59,083 nucleotides of DNA from Thermoleophilaceae bacterium (GTDB lineage: Bacteria > Actinomycetota > Thermoleophilia > Solirubrobacterales > Thermoleophilaceae): NCBI GenBank assembly GCA_036378175.1, contig DASUWY010000050.1, positions 1 to 59,083 of the forward strand. The letters run 5' to 3'. The position numbers and the translations under genes are program-made. Shown piece after piece: positions 17,310 through 25,203 of the stretch; within the stretch, counting starts at the first letter, position 1, and each line of letters opens with the position of its first letter. The notes under the pieces were generated by a model. That model had not been told where the DNA came from. It did not search any database and worked only from the letters and a program-made list of their open reading frames with translations.

Positions 17310-18426
17310 GAGGGCGCTCGCCACCATCGAGCTCGGCGCGATCGAGCGCAACTGCGCGCGCCTCTGCTCGCTGCTCACGGACGGCGCGCGCCTGTGTGCC
17401 GTGGTGAAGGCGGACGCGTACGGGCATGGCGACATCTGGTGCGCAAAGGCGGCACTCGCCGGCGGCGCGGACTGGCTGGCCGTGGCCACGGCGGGCGAGG
17501 CGGCCGAGCTGCGCCGCCACGGCATCGACAGCCGCATCCTCGTGATGGGAGCGCTCACCCATGAGGACGCGAAGGTGGCCGTTGAGGCGGTGGCCGACGT
17601 GGTGGTCTGGGACGAGCGCTTCGCGCATGCGCTCGCCGAGCTGCACACCCCTGGCACCGTGCCGGTGAACGTGCACGTGAAGCTCGACACCGGAATGGGC
17701 AGGCTCGGCACGAAGGACCTGTCCGAGGCGCGCGCGGTCGCCGAGCTCGTGGTGTCCGACGAGCGGCTCAACCTCGCAGGCGCGATGACGCACTTCGCCA
17801 CCGCCGACGAGCGGGGGGATGACCACTTCCCCGCGCAGCTCGAGGCATTCGCCCCGTTCGCCCGCGAGCTGAAGGACGCGCACCCGAAGATCGTGGTGCA
17901 CGCCGCGAACAGCGCCGCCACCCTTCGCGACAGCGCGGCCCACTTCGACATGGTGCGCTGCGGCGTGGCTGTGTACGGACTCGACCCCTTTCAGGGGGAC
18001 CCGGCCGTGCACGGGCTCGAGCCGGCGTTGTCGCTCGAGTCGTACGTGGCCGCCGTGAAGCTCTTCGAGCCGGGCGAGAGCGCGGGCTACGGCCGCCGCT
18101 GGACCGCGAGCGAGCGCACCTGGGTCGGCACGGTGCCGATCGGATACGGCGACGGCTGGCGGCGCGCGCTCTCGAACAATGGCGAGGTGCTGGTGCAGGG
18201 TCGCCGGTATCCCGTGATCGGCACGATCAGCATGGACAACCTCACGATCGAGCTGGGGCCGGACACCGCCTTGGAGCCCGGAGAGCCGGCAGTCCTGATC
18301 GGGGAGCAGGGCGGCGAGCACATCCGCTGCGAGGAGGTGGCCGAGCGGCTCGGCACGATCAACTACGAGATCACCTGCGGGCTCAGCCCGCGGGTGCGCA
18401 GGCAATGGCGGGGAGCCGGGAGCTGA
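17302..18426 (+). CDS. alr: Alanine racemase
   Basis: PLP enzyme that makes D-alanine for peptidoglycan, 374 aa. The PLP lysine is Lys36 in VVKADAYGHG. The catalytic tyrosine region AGYGRRW and the conserved GTISMDN motif are present, as is the PIGYGDGWRR loop. The ATG at 17302 lies inside the end of nnr. The last 22 bases overlap the next gene. Together with glmM/glmS and the riboswitch-controlled M23 enzyme, this makes a wall-synthesis-rich neighbourhood. Confidence 0.96.
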   Translation: MVERALATIELGAIERNCARLCSLLTDGARLCAVVKADAYGHGDIWCAKAALAGGADWLAVATAGEAAELRRHGIDSRILVMGALTHEDAKVAVEAVADVVVWDERFAHALAELHTPGTVPVNVHVKLDTGMGRLGTKDLSEARAVAELVVSDERLNLAGAMTHFATADERGDDHFPAQLEAFAPFARELKDAHPKIVVHAANSAATLRDSAAHFDMVRCGVAVYGLDPFQGDPAVHGLEPALSLESYVAAVKLFEPGESAGYGRRWTASERTWVGTVPIGYGDGWRRALSNNGEVLVQGRRYPVIGTISMDNLTIELGPDTALEPGEPAVLIGEQGGEHIRCEEVAERLGTINYEITCGLSPRVRRQWRGAGS

Positions 18427-19862
18427 ACGAGCGCGTCGCGGCCGCGCCCGCCGTGCGGGTCGCACGCGCGGCGCTCGCGGACGGGCCGGCCGAGGAGGCC
18501 TGGATCGTCGGCGGGACCGTGCGCGACGCTCTGCTCGAGCGGCCGCTCACCGACCTCGACCTCGCGGTGCGGGGCGATCCGGAGAAGGTCGCTCGGACGA
18601 TCGCGCGCGGCGCGGGCGGTCCCGTGTTTGCCCTATCCGAGGCCTTCGGCGCGTGGCGCGCGATGAGCTCCGACCGCGGGTGGACATGCGACGTGACCGC
18701 CGTGCACGGGGACGGGATCGACGCGGATCTCGCGCGCCGCGACTTCTCGATCAACGCGATCGCCCTCCCCCTGGAGGGCGGCGAGCCGCACGACCCGCAG
18801 GGGGGAATCCCGGACCTCGAAGCGCGTGCGCTACGGGTGCTCGGCGGCCCGGACGTGGAGCACTCGGCATACGCGGACGACCCGCTCAGGCCCCTGCGGA
18901 TGGCGCGCCTCGCGACCGAGCTCAGCCTCCACCCGACCCCCGAAACTCGAAGCTTGACGCTTGCAGCCGCGCCCCTCGTGGCGAACGCGGCGGCGGAGCG
19001 CGTGTTCGCCGAGCTGCGCCGGATCGTGACGAGCGACCGCGTGGTGGAGGGACTCGAGCTATGCGACGAGGTCGGCCTCACAGCCGTGGTGCTGCCCGAG
19101 CTGCACGCGCTTCACGGCGTGGAGCAGAGCCACTTCCACCACCTCGACGTACACGACCACACCATCGAGGTGCTGCGCTGCTACCTCGCGGTCGAGCGGG
19201 ATCCCGAAGGCGTGTTCGGCGAGCTCGCCCAACCGCTCGACGAGCTCATGAGCGAGCCGTTCGCCGACGAGCTCACCCGCTGGCAGGCCCTGCGCTTCGC
19301 CGCCCTGCTTCACGACTGCGGCAAGCCGGCCACCCGCGGGGTCCGCCCCGATGGTCGCGTGACCTTCATCGGCCACGACAAGGTGGGCGCCGAGATGATC
19401 CGCGCGCTCTTCCGCCGTCTGAAGACCAGTGAGCGGCTGCGCGAGCTGGTGGCGAACGTAACGCACCACCACCTCGTGCTTGGCTTCCTCGTGCACGAGC
19501 GTCCGCTCGGCCGGGACCTCGTGTACCGCTACCTGGAGCGCTGCCAGCCGGTGGAGGTGGAGGTGACTCTGCTCACCTGCGCCGACCGCCTCGCCACCCG
19601 CGGCAAGAACGCCGAGGCGGCAATCGCGGCCCATCTGGAGCTCGCCCGCGAGCTGATGGCGGAGGCGCTGGCCTGGCGCAGCTCGCCGCCCGAGCCGGCG
19701 GTGCGGGGACGCGAGCTGGCCGAGGAGCTCGGGATGAAGCCGGGGCCGGAGCTCGGCGAGCTCCTGGCACGCCTGCGCGAGGCACGCTTCACCGGCGAGG
19801 CGGAGACGCGCGAGCAAGCGGTCGCTCTCGCCCGCCGGCTGCGGCAGAATCCGTCGCGATGA
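18405..19862 (+). CDS. CCA-tRNA nucleotidyltransferase / poly(A) polymerase family protein with HD domain
   Basis: Class II nucleotidyltransferase, 485 aa, likely the enzyme that adds or repairs the 3'-CCA of tRNA. The head has WIVGGTVRDALL, the catalytic LTDLDLAV Asp pair, RRDFSINAIALPL and the RPLRMARLATEL neck. The HD phosphohydrolase domain has HHLDVHDHTIEVL and LLHDCGKPATR. The ATG at 18405 overlaps alr by 22 bases. Family members of this size in actinobacteria are usually named CCA tRNA nucleotidyltransferase. Whether it adds A, CC or CCA cannot be told from sequence. Confidence 0.88.
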   Translation: MAGSRELNERVAAAPAVRVARAALADGPAEEAWIVGGTVRDALLERPLTDLDLAVRGDPEKVARTIARGAGGPVFALSEAFGAWRAMSSDRGWTCDVTAVHGDGIDADLARRDFSINAIALPLEGGEPHDPQGGIPDLEARALRVLGGPDVEHSAYADDPLRPLRMARLATELSLHPTPETRSLTLAAAPLVANAAAERVFAELRRIVTSDRVVEGLELCDEVGLTAVVLPELHALHGVEQSHFHHLDVHDHTIEVLRCYLAVERDPEGVFGELAQPLDELMSEPFADELTRWQALRFAALLHDCGKPATRGVRPDGRVTFIGHDKVGAEMIRALFRRLKTSERLRELVANVTHHHLVLGFLVHERPLGRDLVYRYLERCQPVEVEVTLLTCADRLATRGKNAEAAIAAHLELARELMAEALAWRSSPPEPAVRGRELAEELGMKPGPELGELLARLREARFTGEAETREQAVALARRLRQNPSR

Positions 19863-20836
19863 TCATCGACTGCGCGGTGTACGAGAACGGCCGGCGCCGC
19901 GACGGCGAGATGCCGCTCGAGAACGCGCTCGACGCCGCGCACGCCGCCGAGAACGCGTTCGTGTGGATCGGCCTGTACGAGCCGTCGGAGGAGGAGTTCG
20001 CGTCCGTGGCGCGCGAGTTCGACCTGCACCCCCTCGCGGTCGAGGATGCGATTCACGCGCACCAGCGGCCGAAGATCGAGAGCTACGGCGAGACGATCTT
20101 CATGGTCCTGAAGACGGCCCGCTACGTGGATCCCACCGAGGTGATCACGCTCGGCGACATCATGCTGTTCGTCGGGCGGGACTTCATCGTGTCCGTGCGC
20201 CACGGCGAGGGCAGCGGCCTCAAGGAGGTGCGCGAGCACGTGGAGAGTGAGCAGGACCTGCTCCGCTGCGGCCCCGGCACGATTCTGCACGCGATCGTCG
20301 ACCACGTGGTGGACGACTACTTCCCCGCCGTCGAGGGCGTGCAGAACGACATCGACGAGATCGAGCAGCAGGTGTTCTCCGACTCGCGCGACAACCCCGC
20401 GGAGCGCATCTACAAGCTGAAGGGCGAGGTCCTCGACTTCTACCGCGCCACGTTCCCGCTCCAGGAGCCGCTCCAGAAGCTCGCGCGCGGCGAGTACGAG
20501 GGCCTCATTCACTCGCAGGTGCAGTCGTACTTTCGTGACGTGCACGACCATCTGGTGAAGATCGTCGGGATCCTCGACGGCTTCCGGGACATGCTCACGA
20601 GCGTGCTCGAGGCGAACCTCACTCAGGTGAGCGTTCGCCAGAACGACGACATGCGCAAGATCTCCGCGTGGGTCGCCATCGCGGCGGTGCCGACCATGAT
20701 CGCCGGCATCTACGGAATGAACTTCCACTACATGCCGGAGCTCCGCTGGCACTACAGCTATTTCGTCGTGCTCGGGGTGATGCTCACCGTCTGCGCAGGG
20801 CTCTACCGCTACTTCAAGAAGGTCGGATGGCTGTAA
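19859..20836 (+). CDS. corA: CorA-family magnesium transporter
   Basis: Pentameric Mg2+/Co2+ channel protein, 325 aa. A large cytoplasmic alpha/beta domain is followed by the long stalk helix and two C-terminal membrane helices. The signature GIYGMNF (Gly-Met-Asn) sits at the end of the first helix, with the acidic loop MPE after it. The ATG overlaps the preceding stop by four bases (ATGA), so it belongs to the glmS-acpS-nnr-alr-cca chain. Confidence 0.95.
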   Translation: MIIDCAVYENGRRRDGEMPLENALDAAHAAENAFVWIGLYEPSEEEFASVAREFDLHPLAVEDAIHAHQRPKIESYGETIFMVLKTARYVDPTEVITLGDIMLFVGRDFIVSVRHGEGSGLKEVREHVESEQDLLRCGPGTILHAIVDHVVDDYFPAVEGVQNDIDEIEQQVFSDSRDNPAERIYKLKGEVLDFYRATFPLQEPLQKLARGEYEGLIHSQVQSYFRDVHDHLVKIVGILDGFRDMLTSVLEANLTQVSVRQNDDMRKISAWVAIAAVPTMIAGIYGMNFHYMPELRWHYSYFVVLGVMLTVCAGLYRYFKKVGWL

Positions 20837-20849
20837 CCTTCCGCGCCGC

Positions 20850-21260
20850 ATGAGCGATCCCGACTGTCTCTTCTGCAAGGTCCTGAACCACGAGATCCCC
20901 GCCCACTTCCTGTGGGAGGAGGACGACACCGCCGCGTTCATGGACATCAACCCGTGGACGCGCGGGCACGCGCTCGTGATCCCGCGCAACCACTCCACGG
21001 ACCTGCTCGAGATCTCAGCCGCGGACCTTACGGCCACGGCGCTGGGCGCCCAGCGTCTCGCGCAGATGCAGAAGGAGCGCCTGGGCTGCGACGGCGTGAA
21101 TCTGCTCAACTCGTGCGGCGCGGCGGGCTGGCAGACGGTCTTCCACTTCCACATCCACTCGATCCCGCGCTACCAGGGCGACCCGCTTCAGCTTCCCACC
21201 AGGCCGCAGCAGGCGGAGCAGGACGAGCTCGCCGAGGTGGCGGCGCAGCTGCGTGGCTGA
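20850..21260 (+). CDS. HIT-family nucleotide-binding hydrolase
   Basis: A 136-aa histidine-triad protein. The N-terminal CLFCKV resembles the zinc cysteines of HINT-like members, and TAAFMDINPWTRGHALVIPRNH is family typical. The catalytic triad is HFHIHSIPR. Such enzymes hydrolyse adenosine phosphoramidates or dinucleoside polyphosphates. The physiological substrate is unknown. It lies 13 bases after corA, and its last eight bases overlap the next gene. Confidence 0.93.
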   Translation: MSDPDCLFCKVLNHEIPAHFLWEEDDTAAFMDINPWTRGHALVIPRNHSTDLLEISAADLTATALGAQRLAQMQKERLGCDGVNLLNSCGAAGWQTVFHFHIHSIPRYQGDPLQLPTRPQQAEQDELAEVAAQLRG

Positions 21261-22032
21261 CGAGCACGTCCGCTTCGAGCGGGACGGGGACGTGGGCGTG
21301 GTGGTGGTGGACTCGCCGCCGCTCAACCTCTGGACCCCCGAGCTGCAGGCCGATCTCGAGGCGGCGCTCGACCGCGCGGAGTCTGAGGCCGTGCGCGCGC
21401 TGGTGTTGCGGGCGGAGGGCCGCGCGTTCACAGGTGGCGTGGACGTTCACCACTTCGACGACAAGACCCCCGACCAGGCGGACGAGATCTTCCAGGGCCT
21501 CGTGCGAGTGGTGCAGCGGCTCGAGGACATGCCGCTGCCGAGCATCGCGTCGGTGCATGCCCTGTGCCTCACCTGGGGCCTGGAGGTCGCGCTCGGTTGC
21601 GACCTGATCTTCGCGTCCGAGTCGGCGAAGTTCGGGCTGGTGGAGAAGGTCGTCGGCCTCACGCCGGCGGGCGGGGGCACGCAGCGGCTGGCAGAGCGCG
21701 CGGGGCCCGCGCGAGCGCGCGAGTTCGTGATGAGCGGCGAGCTGTTCGACGCCGCCACACTGGAGCGCTGGAACGTCGTGAATCGCGTGTTCCCGGACCA
21801 CAGGCTCGCCGCCGAGACGGCCACCTTCGCGGGCGAGCTGGCCGCCGGGCCCACGCTCGCGCACGCGGCCACCAAGAAGCTCGTCCGCGCATATCTCGAC
21901 GAGGGCGCGCGCGGAGCGGACGCCCGCATACGCGAGATCGCCTCCGCGCTGTTCGACACCGAGGACCTGCAGGCCGCGGTGGACTCGTTCCTTTCCGATG
22001 GACCCGGAAAGGCCAGCTTCAAGGCCAGGTAG
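21253..22032 (+). CDS. Enoyl-CoA hydratase/isomerase family protein
   Basis: Crotonase-fold protein, 259 aa, GTG start overlapping the HIT gene. The first oxyanion-hole segment is LRAEGRAFTGGVDVHHF, and the second region is ALCLTWGLEVALGCDLIFA, followed by GLTPAGGGTQRLAERAG. The usual catalytic Glu positions of hydratases are not clearly conserved: the GGG loop reads TPAGGGTQRL, and Glu is found at VEKVVGL. The exact reaction is therefore left open. No other fatty-acid genes are adjacent. Confidence 0.85.
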   Translation: MADEHVRFERDGDVGVVVVDSPPLNLWTPELQADLEAALDRAESEAVRALVLRAEGRAFTGGVDVHHFDDKTPDQADEIFQGLVRVVQRLEDMPLPSIASVHALCLTWGLEVALGCDLIFASESAKFGLVEKVVGLTPAGGGTQRLAERAGPARAREFVMSGELFDAATLERWNVVNRVFPDHRLAAETATFAGELAAGPTLAHAATKKLVRAYLDEGARGADARIREIASALFDTEDLQAAVDSFLSDGPGKASFKAR

Positions 22033-22134
22033 ATGCGCGAAATACGCCGCGCGGGCGGCTGGCTGTGAGCGCGCTATCGATGGTACGTTTTCGCTGGCAG
22101 CGCACGTAGTGGGGACGAAGGAGGAAGGTGGCAG

Positions 22135-22338
22135 ATGGCGACCGGTACTGTGAAGTGGTTCAACGACGAGAAAGGCTTCGGCTTCATCACTCCCGATGAG
22201 GGCGACCGCGACCTCTTCGTCCACTACACCGGCATCGAGGGCAACGGCTTCAAGTCGCTCGAGGAGAACACCAAGGTCTCCTACGACGAGGAGGCCGGCG
22301 ACAAGGGCCCGAAGGCGGTGAATGTCAGGAAGATCTAG
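22135..22338 (+). CDS. Cold-shock protein (CspA family)
   Basis: A 67-aa single cold-shock domain with both RNA-binding motifs, GFGFI (RNP1) and LFVHY (RNP2), and the [10 protein letters not shown] start. It acts as an RNA chaperone. It is preceded by two Shine-Dalgarno-like purine runs (AAGGAGG and AAGGTGG), and the 5' gap of 102 bases may carry a leader. The stop codon lies inside the large hairpin described at 22335-22375. Confidence 0.96.
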   Translation: MATGTVKWFNDEKGFGFITPDEGDRDLFVHYTGIEGNGFKSLEENTKVSYDEEAGDKGPKAVNVRKI

Positions 22339-22375
22339 CCGCGCGGCGCCGCGATGTCTCGCGGCCTGCGGCTAG
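22335..22375 (+). promoter_or_regulatory. Strong hairpin between cspA stop and infA start
   Basis: The outer stem is CTAGCCGC (22335-22342) with GCGGCTAG (22368-22375). The inner stem is GCCGCGA (22348-22354) with TCGCGGC (22359-22365), with a TGTC tetraloop. Both are perfect. There is no T run, so it is not a classical terminator. It ends one base before the infA ATG and could control infA translation or stabilise the cspA 3' end. Confidence 0.65.
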
Positions 22376-22376
22376 C

Positions 22377-22607
22377 ATGACGAGCGGTTTGCCGAAGGAA
22401 GAGAAGATCGAGATGGAGGGCGAGGTCGTGGAGGCCCTGCCCAACACCATGTTCAAGGTGAAGCTCGACAACGGGCACGAGGTGCTCGGTCACATCTCGG
22501 GCAAGATGCGGCGCCACTACATCCGCATCCTGCCCGGTGACCGGATCAAGATCGAGCTGTCGCCGTACGACCTCGACCGCGGCCGCATCACGTACCGCTA
22601 CAAGTAG
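22377..22607 (+). CDS. infA: Translation initiation factor IF-1
   Basis: S1/OB-fold factor that binds the ribosomal A site during initiation. The protein has the canonical [29 protein letters not shown] start of the fold and ends in GRITYRYK. From ATG 22377 it has 76 residues. A TTG at 22389 would give exactly the classical 72 residues ([11 protein letters not shown] against E. coli MAKEDNIEMQG), so the true start may be that TTG. Neither start has a clear Shine-Dalgarno. It follows cspA rather than lying in the usual rpmJ-rpsM ribosomal cluster. Confidence 0.94.
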   Translation: MTSGLPKEEKIEMEGEVVEALPNTMFKVKLDNGHEVLGHISGKMRRHYIRILPGDRIKIELSPYDLDRGRITYRYK

Positions 22608-22704
22608 GCGGCTACGTCAGTTGCGTGATGTCGCCGCAGGGAAGTCGGCTTCCAAGTAGAAGAGCGCAACCTGAGGCCTCCGGGCCTGTTGAACTCCCTG
22701 ACGC

Positions 22705-23397
22705 ATGAAGCGGCTCGTAGCAATTCTCACAATTCTTGGTGCCCTCGCGGTCGCGGCGATCGCGTGGGGCGACCACCCGATCGAGTTCGGCCAGACCACC
22801 CAGCCACCGGCCGTGAGCTGCCCGGCGAATTGCCAGGCGGTGGGGCAGGTGACGGGCTTCGAGGTGCAGCAGGGCACAGCCAAGAACCCCTTCACGCGCA
22901 AGCGGCGCGGCAAGGTCGTTGCCTTCAGCGTCACGCTCGGCAAGCCCAAGGCGAGCGACATCGCCTTCTTCAACAAGCTGTTCGGCAGTCCGCCGCAGGC
23001 CCAGCTCGTCGTGCTCAAGCCGGGCACGAAGCAGCGCTACCGGGTCACCGGCATCAGCCCGCCGTTCGACCTCAGCAAGTACTTCGGGTCCACCCCGACG
23101 TTCGCGCTCCCGCGGCCGCTCACCGTCAAGCCGGGATATGTCGTCGCGCTGACCGTTCCCACCTGGGCGCCGGCGTTCGCGGTCAACCTCGGCAACGACG
23201 AGGCATGGCGCTCATCCCGCGATCCGAAGCACTGCGACGACGTCCAGCAGAAGGCAGCGCAGGTCACCCGGGGGCAGCTCGCGTCCTACCAGTGCCTGTA
23301 CCGCACGGCGCGGCTGATGTACACCGCCACGTTCATTCCGGATCCGCGGGTCACCACCCCGCCGACCACTCCCAAGAAGAAGACCGGCAGCGGCTGA
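22705..23397 (+). CDS. Secreted protein of unknown function
   Basis: A 230-aa protein with a clear signal peptide (MKRLVAILTILGALAVAAIAWG) and an extracytoplasmic beta-rich domain. Cysteines at CPANC, in KHCDDVQQKA and in SYQCLYRTARLMY may form disulfides. The tail is Thr/Pro/Lys-rich. I recognise no catalytic motif or named domain. A hairpin with a UNCG-type loop (AGGCC-TCCG-GGCCT, 22674-22687) lies just upstream, and no Shine-Dalgarno is seen. The product could be surface associated. Confidence 0.6.
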   Translation: MKRLVAILTILGALAVAAIAWGDHPIEFGQTTQPPAVSCPANCQAVGQVTGFEVQQGTAKNPFTRKRRGKVVAFSVTLGKPKASDIAFFNKLFGSPPQAQLVVLKPGTKQRYRVTGISPPFDLSKYFGSTPTFALPRPLTVKPGYVVALTVPTWAPAFAVNLGNDEAWRSSRDPKHCDDVQQKAAQVTRGQLASYQCLYRTARLMYTATFIPDPRVTTPPTTPKKKTGSG

Positions 23398-23497
23398 GAG
23401 CCCGCCGTCTGGCGCCATCCCCCAAATCGGGGCTGGCAGGTCTTCCCACGAGCGGTACTATCGCGCTGATGGCTGCGATCGTCTTCGAGGGGGACGG

Positions 23498-23845
23498 ATG
23501 AGCACATCGGGCTGGATCTTCATGATCGGCTTCCGCGTGCTCGACGTGGGACTCCTCGTCGCGTGGCTCGTCTGGTTCTTCAGGCTGCGCGACGACGACG
23601 ACTCCGACGGTGGCGGAGGCGGCCCCGGCGGAGGCGGCCCCGAACCCGAGCCAACCCCGGATCCGCCCAGCGGAGGCGGCTTGGCGCTGCCACTCGGTCA
23701 CTGGCGCAACGGCGGCCGCCGCCTGCGCGATCACGGCAAGCCGCACCACCGCGTGCCGCGGAGAGGCTCCGAGCCGCTGCCGGCGCCGTCACCGCCTCGC
23801 ATCAGGCGTCCGGCCACGCCGTCGCCCGTTCACCGGCGCGACTAG
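23498..23845 (+). CDS. Small membrane protein with Gly/Pro-rich tail
   Basis: A 115-aa protein with one N-terminal transmembrane helix (WIFMIGFRVLDVGLLVAWLVWFF), an acidic patch (DDDDSD), a Gly/Pro-rich linker and a basic His/Arg/Pro-rich tail. GAGGGGGAC precedes the ATG. Unknown function. Low-complexity composition lowers confidence that the whole tail is translated as shown. Confidence 0.5.
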   Translation: MSTSGWIFMIGFRVLDVGLLVAWLVWFFRLRDDDDSDGGGGGPGGGGPEPEPTPDPPSGGGLALPLGHWRNGGRRLRDHGKPHHRVPRRGSEPLPAPSPPRIRRPATPSPVHRRD

Positions 23846-23945
23846 CCTGGCGCGTCGCCACACCATCGCCTGGCGGGACGCGGTTAGAGTGCCCGCGCAG
23901 CGTTTCGACCCCAGCGTCCCGGAGCCAAGAGGGAAGAGAGGTCAC

Positions 23946-24308
23946 ATGGCTGGTGTTGAATCACGGACTTTCGATTCTCCCGACGAGACTCGAACTCCAG
24001 ACAAGACCCGCGTCGAGGTGGTGCGGATGGGCGGCGCGACGGCCGCGCGCATGACCTTCGAGCCGGGCTGGAGGTGGTCTGACTGCGTGAAGCCCGTGGC
24101 GGGCACCGACACCTGTCAGGCGCGCCATGTGGGCGTGGTGCAGACGGGCCGGTTGCACGTGACCCATGACGACGGCACCGAGCTCGAGCTAGGCCCGGGC
24201 GACACGTACGTGATCGAGCCTGGCCACGATGCGTGGGTGGTGGGCGACGACCAGTTCGTGGGCCTCGAGTTCGAGTCGCGCGCCGCAGAGGAGTACGCCC
24301 GCCAATAA
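23946..24308 (+). CDS. Cupin-domain protein
   Basis: A 120-aa single cupin barrel. The start is ATG 23946, with AGAGAGG six bases upstream. Earlier in-frame codons read as low-complexity Arg/Ala and are rejected. The conserved cupin stretch QTGRLHVTHDDGTELELGPGDTYVIEPGHDAWVVGD is visible, with metal-ligand-like His residues in CQARHVGVV and EPGHD. It binds a metal or small ligand, but no reaction can be assigned. Confidence 0.82.
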   Translation: MAGVESRTFDSPDETRTPDKTRVEVVRMGGATAARMTFEPGWRWSDCVKPVAGTDTCQARHVGVVQTGRLHVTHDDGTELELGPGDTYVIEPGHDAWVVGDDQFVGLEFESRAAEEYARQ

Positions 24309-24334
24309 CCGCGTGGGGCGGCCGCTCCATTCCT

Positions 24335-24412
24335 GAGGCGGCGAAAACCGAGGAGACCAAGGACGCAGGGAGGCCGGCTTGGGCTAGCAAGCGGCCGACC
24401 GAGGACGCAGGT
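24335..24412 (+). repeat. Structured element copy A (paralogue of 4953-5030)
   Basis: Located in the 125-base convergent gap between the cupin and lipoprotein genes, sense to the cupin gene. AGGACGCAGG occurs twice (24361-24370 and 24403-24412), flanking a hairpin: GGCC (24373-24376) with GGCC (24394-24397), a bulged G at 24377, and GCTTG (24378-24382) with CAAGC (24389-24393) around GGCTAG. Copy B on the minus strand at 4953-5030 keeps the flanking sequences and the bulge position but has a different inner-stem sequence that still pairs. Confidence 0.5.
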
Positions 24413-24433
24413 GTCCGAAGGTTTGCAGGCGCC

Positions 24434-24856
24434 TCAGCAGGCGCCCGGGTTTTCCTGGCAGAACTGATTGAACTTGCCAGGGGCCGTGCCGCCCGAGGAT
24501 GGCGTGGTGGTGCTCCCGCCGCCACTGCCGCTCTGCGTGCCGCCTGAGGGCGCCTGAGCGCCTCCTGACGGCGCCTGCGAGCTAGGCGCCTGCGGGGTGG
24601 CGGCGCCGCCGCCTGCGGTGCCGCCGCTCGAAGGCGTGCCGCCGCTCGCCACGCCGCCGCTGCTGGGCGTGCTGGGCACGGTGGTGGTGGGAGTGGTGGG
24701 GACGGTGTCGGGCGTGGCGGGGGCGGACTCGTTCCCCGGCACGGTGAGCGGCGGCGGGGGCGGCGCGGTGTCCGCGCTCTGGTTGCTGCCGCCACCGCAG
24801 CCCGCGAGCGCGAAGCCGAGCGCGAGCAGGCAGGTGACGAATGTGAGCGACTTCAT
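24434..24856 (-). CDS. Small Ser/Gly/Thr/Pro-rich lipoprotein
   Basis: A 140-aa lipoprotein. The N-terminus MKSLTFVTCLLALGFALAGC is a textbook lipoprotein signal with lipobox LAGC, so the mature protein is lipid-anchored outside the membrane. The rest is low-complexity: a TPDTVPTTPTTTVPSTPS segment, then Ser-Gly-Gly repeats, then a short C-terminus KFNQFCQENPGAC with two cysteines that may form a disulfide. No enzymatic domain is present. It may act as a wall-spanning spacer. Its upstream neighbour (24868) is 11 bases away on the same strand. Confidence 0.7.
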   Translation of the reverse strand: MKSLTFVTCLLALGFALAGCGGGSNQSADTAPPPPPLTVPGNESAPATPDTVPTTPTTTVPSTPSSGGVASGGTPSSGGTAGGGAATPQAPSSQAPSGGAQAPSGGTQSGSGGGSTTTPSSGGTAPGKFNQFCQENPGAC

Positions 24857-24867
24857 CGGAAAGCGCG

Positions 24868-25137
24868 CTAGCGCTCTACGGCAGGAAGACGACGGCCGCA
24901 GTGCGGGCAGTCGTTCAAATCCTTCGGAACGAGCTGCTCGAGCGAGCAGCCGCAAAGACGCAGGTTCTCGACCGCCCAGGGCAGGTTGCTCGGAGAGGGA
25001 GCGAGCGGCAGCAGCTTGCCAACCACCTCGAATTCCTCCCCGCTGTCGCGGTCGACGTAGACGGCCCCAGGCTCGACCTCGCGAATCACCTCGCGGTCGG
25101 ACCTGGCCCGCAGTCGGTATCTCTGACGCTCTGGCAT
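24868..25137 (-). CDS. Small protein with CxC/CxxC zinc-ribbon-like cysteines
   Basis: An 89-aa soluble protein. The N-terminal half is charged (RYRLRARSDREVIREVEPG) and resembles a short beta-barrel (VYVDRDSGEEFEVVGKLLPL). The C-terminus has LCGCSLEQ and DCPHCGRRLPA, four cysteines in a zinc-ribbon-like spacing. Function is unknown. The ATG at 25137 faces the divergent glycosyltransferase gene across a 66-base region containing a 7-bp inverted repeat. Confidence 0.65.
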   Translation of the reverse strand: MPERQRYRLRARSDREVIREVEPGAVYVDRDSGEEFEVVGKLLPLAPSPSNLPWAVENLRLCGCSLEQLVPKDLNDCPHCGRRLPAVER

Positions 25138-25169
25138 GAGCGCGGAAAGATATCAGCGGCACGAGTCGC

Positions 25170-25188
25170 CCTTCCCGAGTCGGGAAGG
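25170..25188. promoter_or_regulatory. Inverted repeat in the divergent promoter region of the GT4 and zinc-ribbon genes
   Basis: CCTTCCC (25170-25176) and GGGAAGG (25182-25188) form a perfect 7-bp inverted repeat spaced by GAGTC, in the 66-base gap between divergent genes. It may be an operator. Confidence 0.4.
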
Positions 25189-25203
25189 CCATACTGAAGG
25201 CCG

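Noticed and set aside
23985-24015. tRNA-like T-arm sequence on the minus strand (GAGTTCGAGTCTC)
   Set aside because: Only three stem pairs form, no acceptor stem or anticodon arm can be drawn, and it lies inside the cupin coding region.
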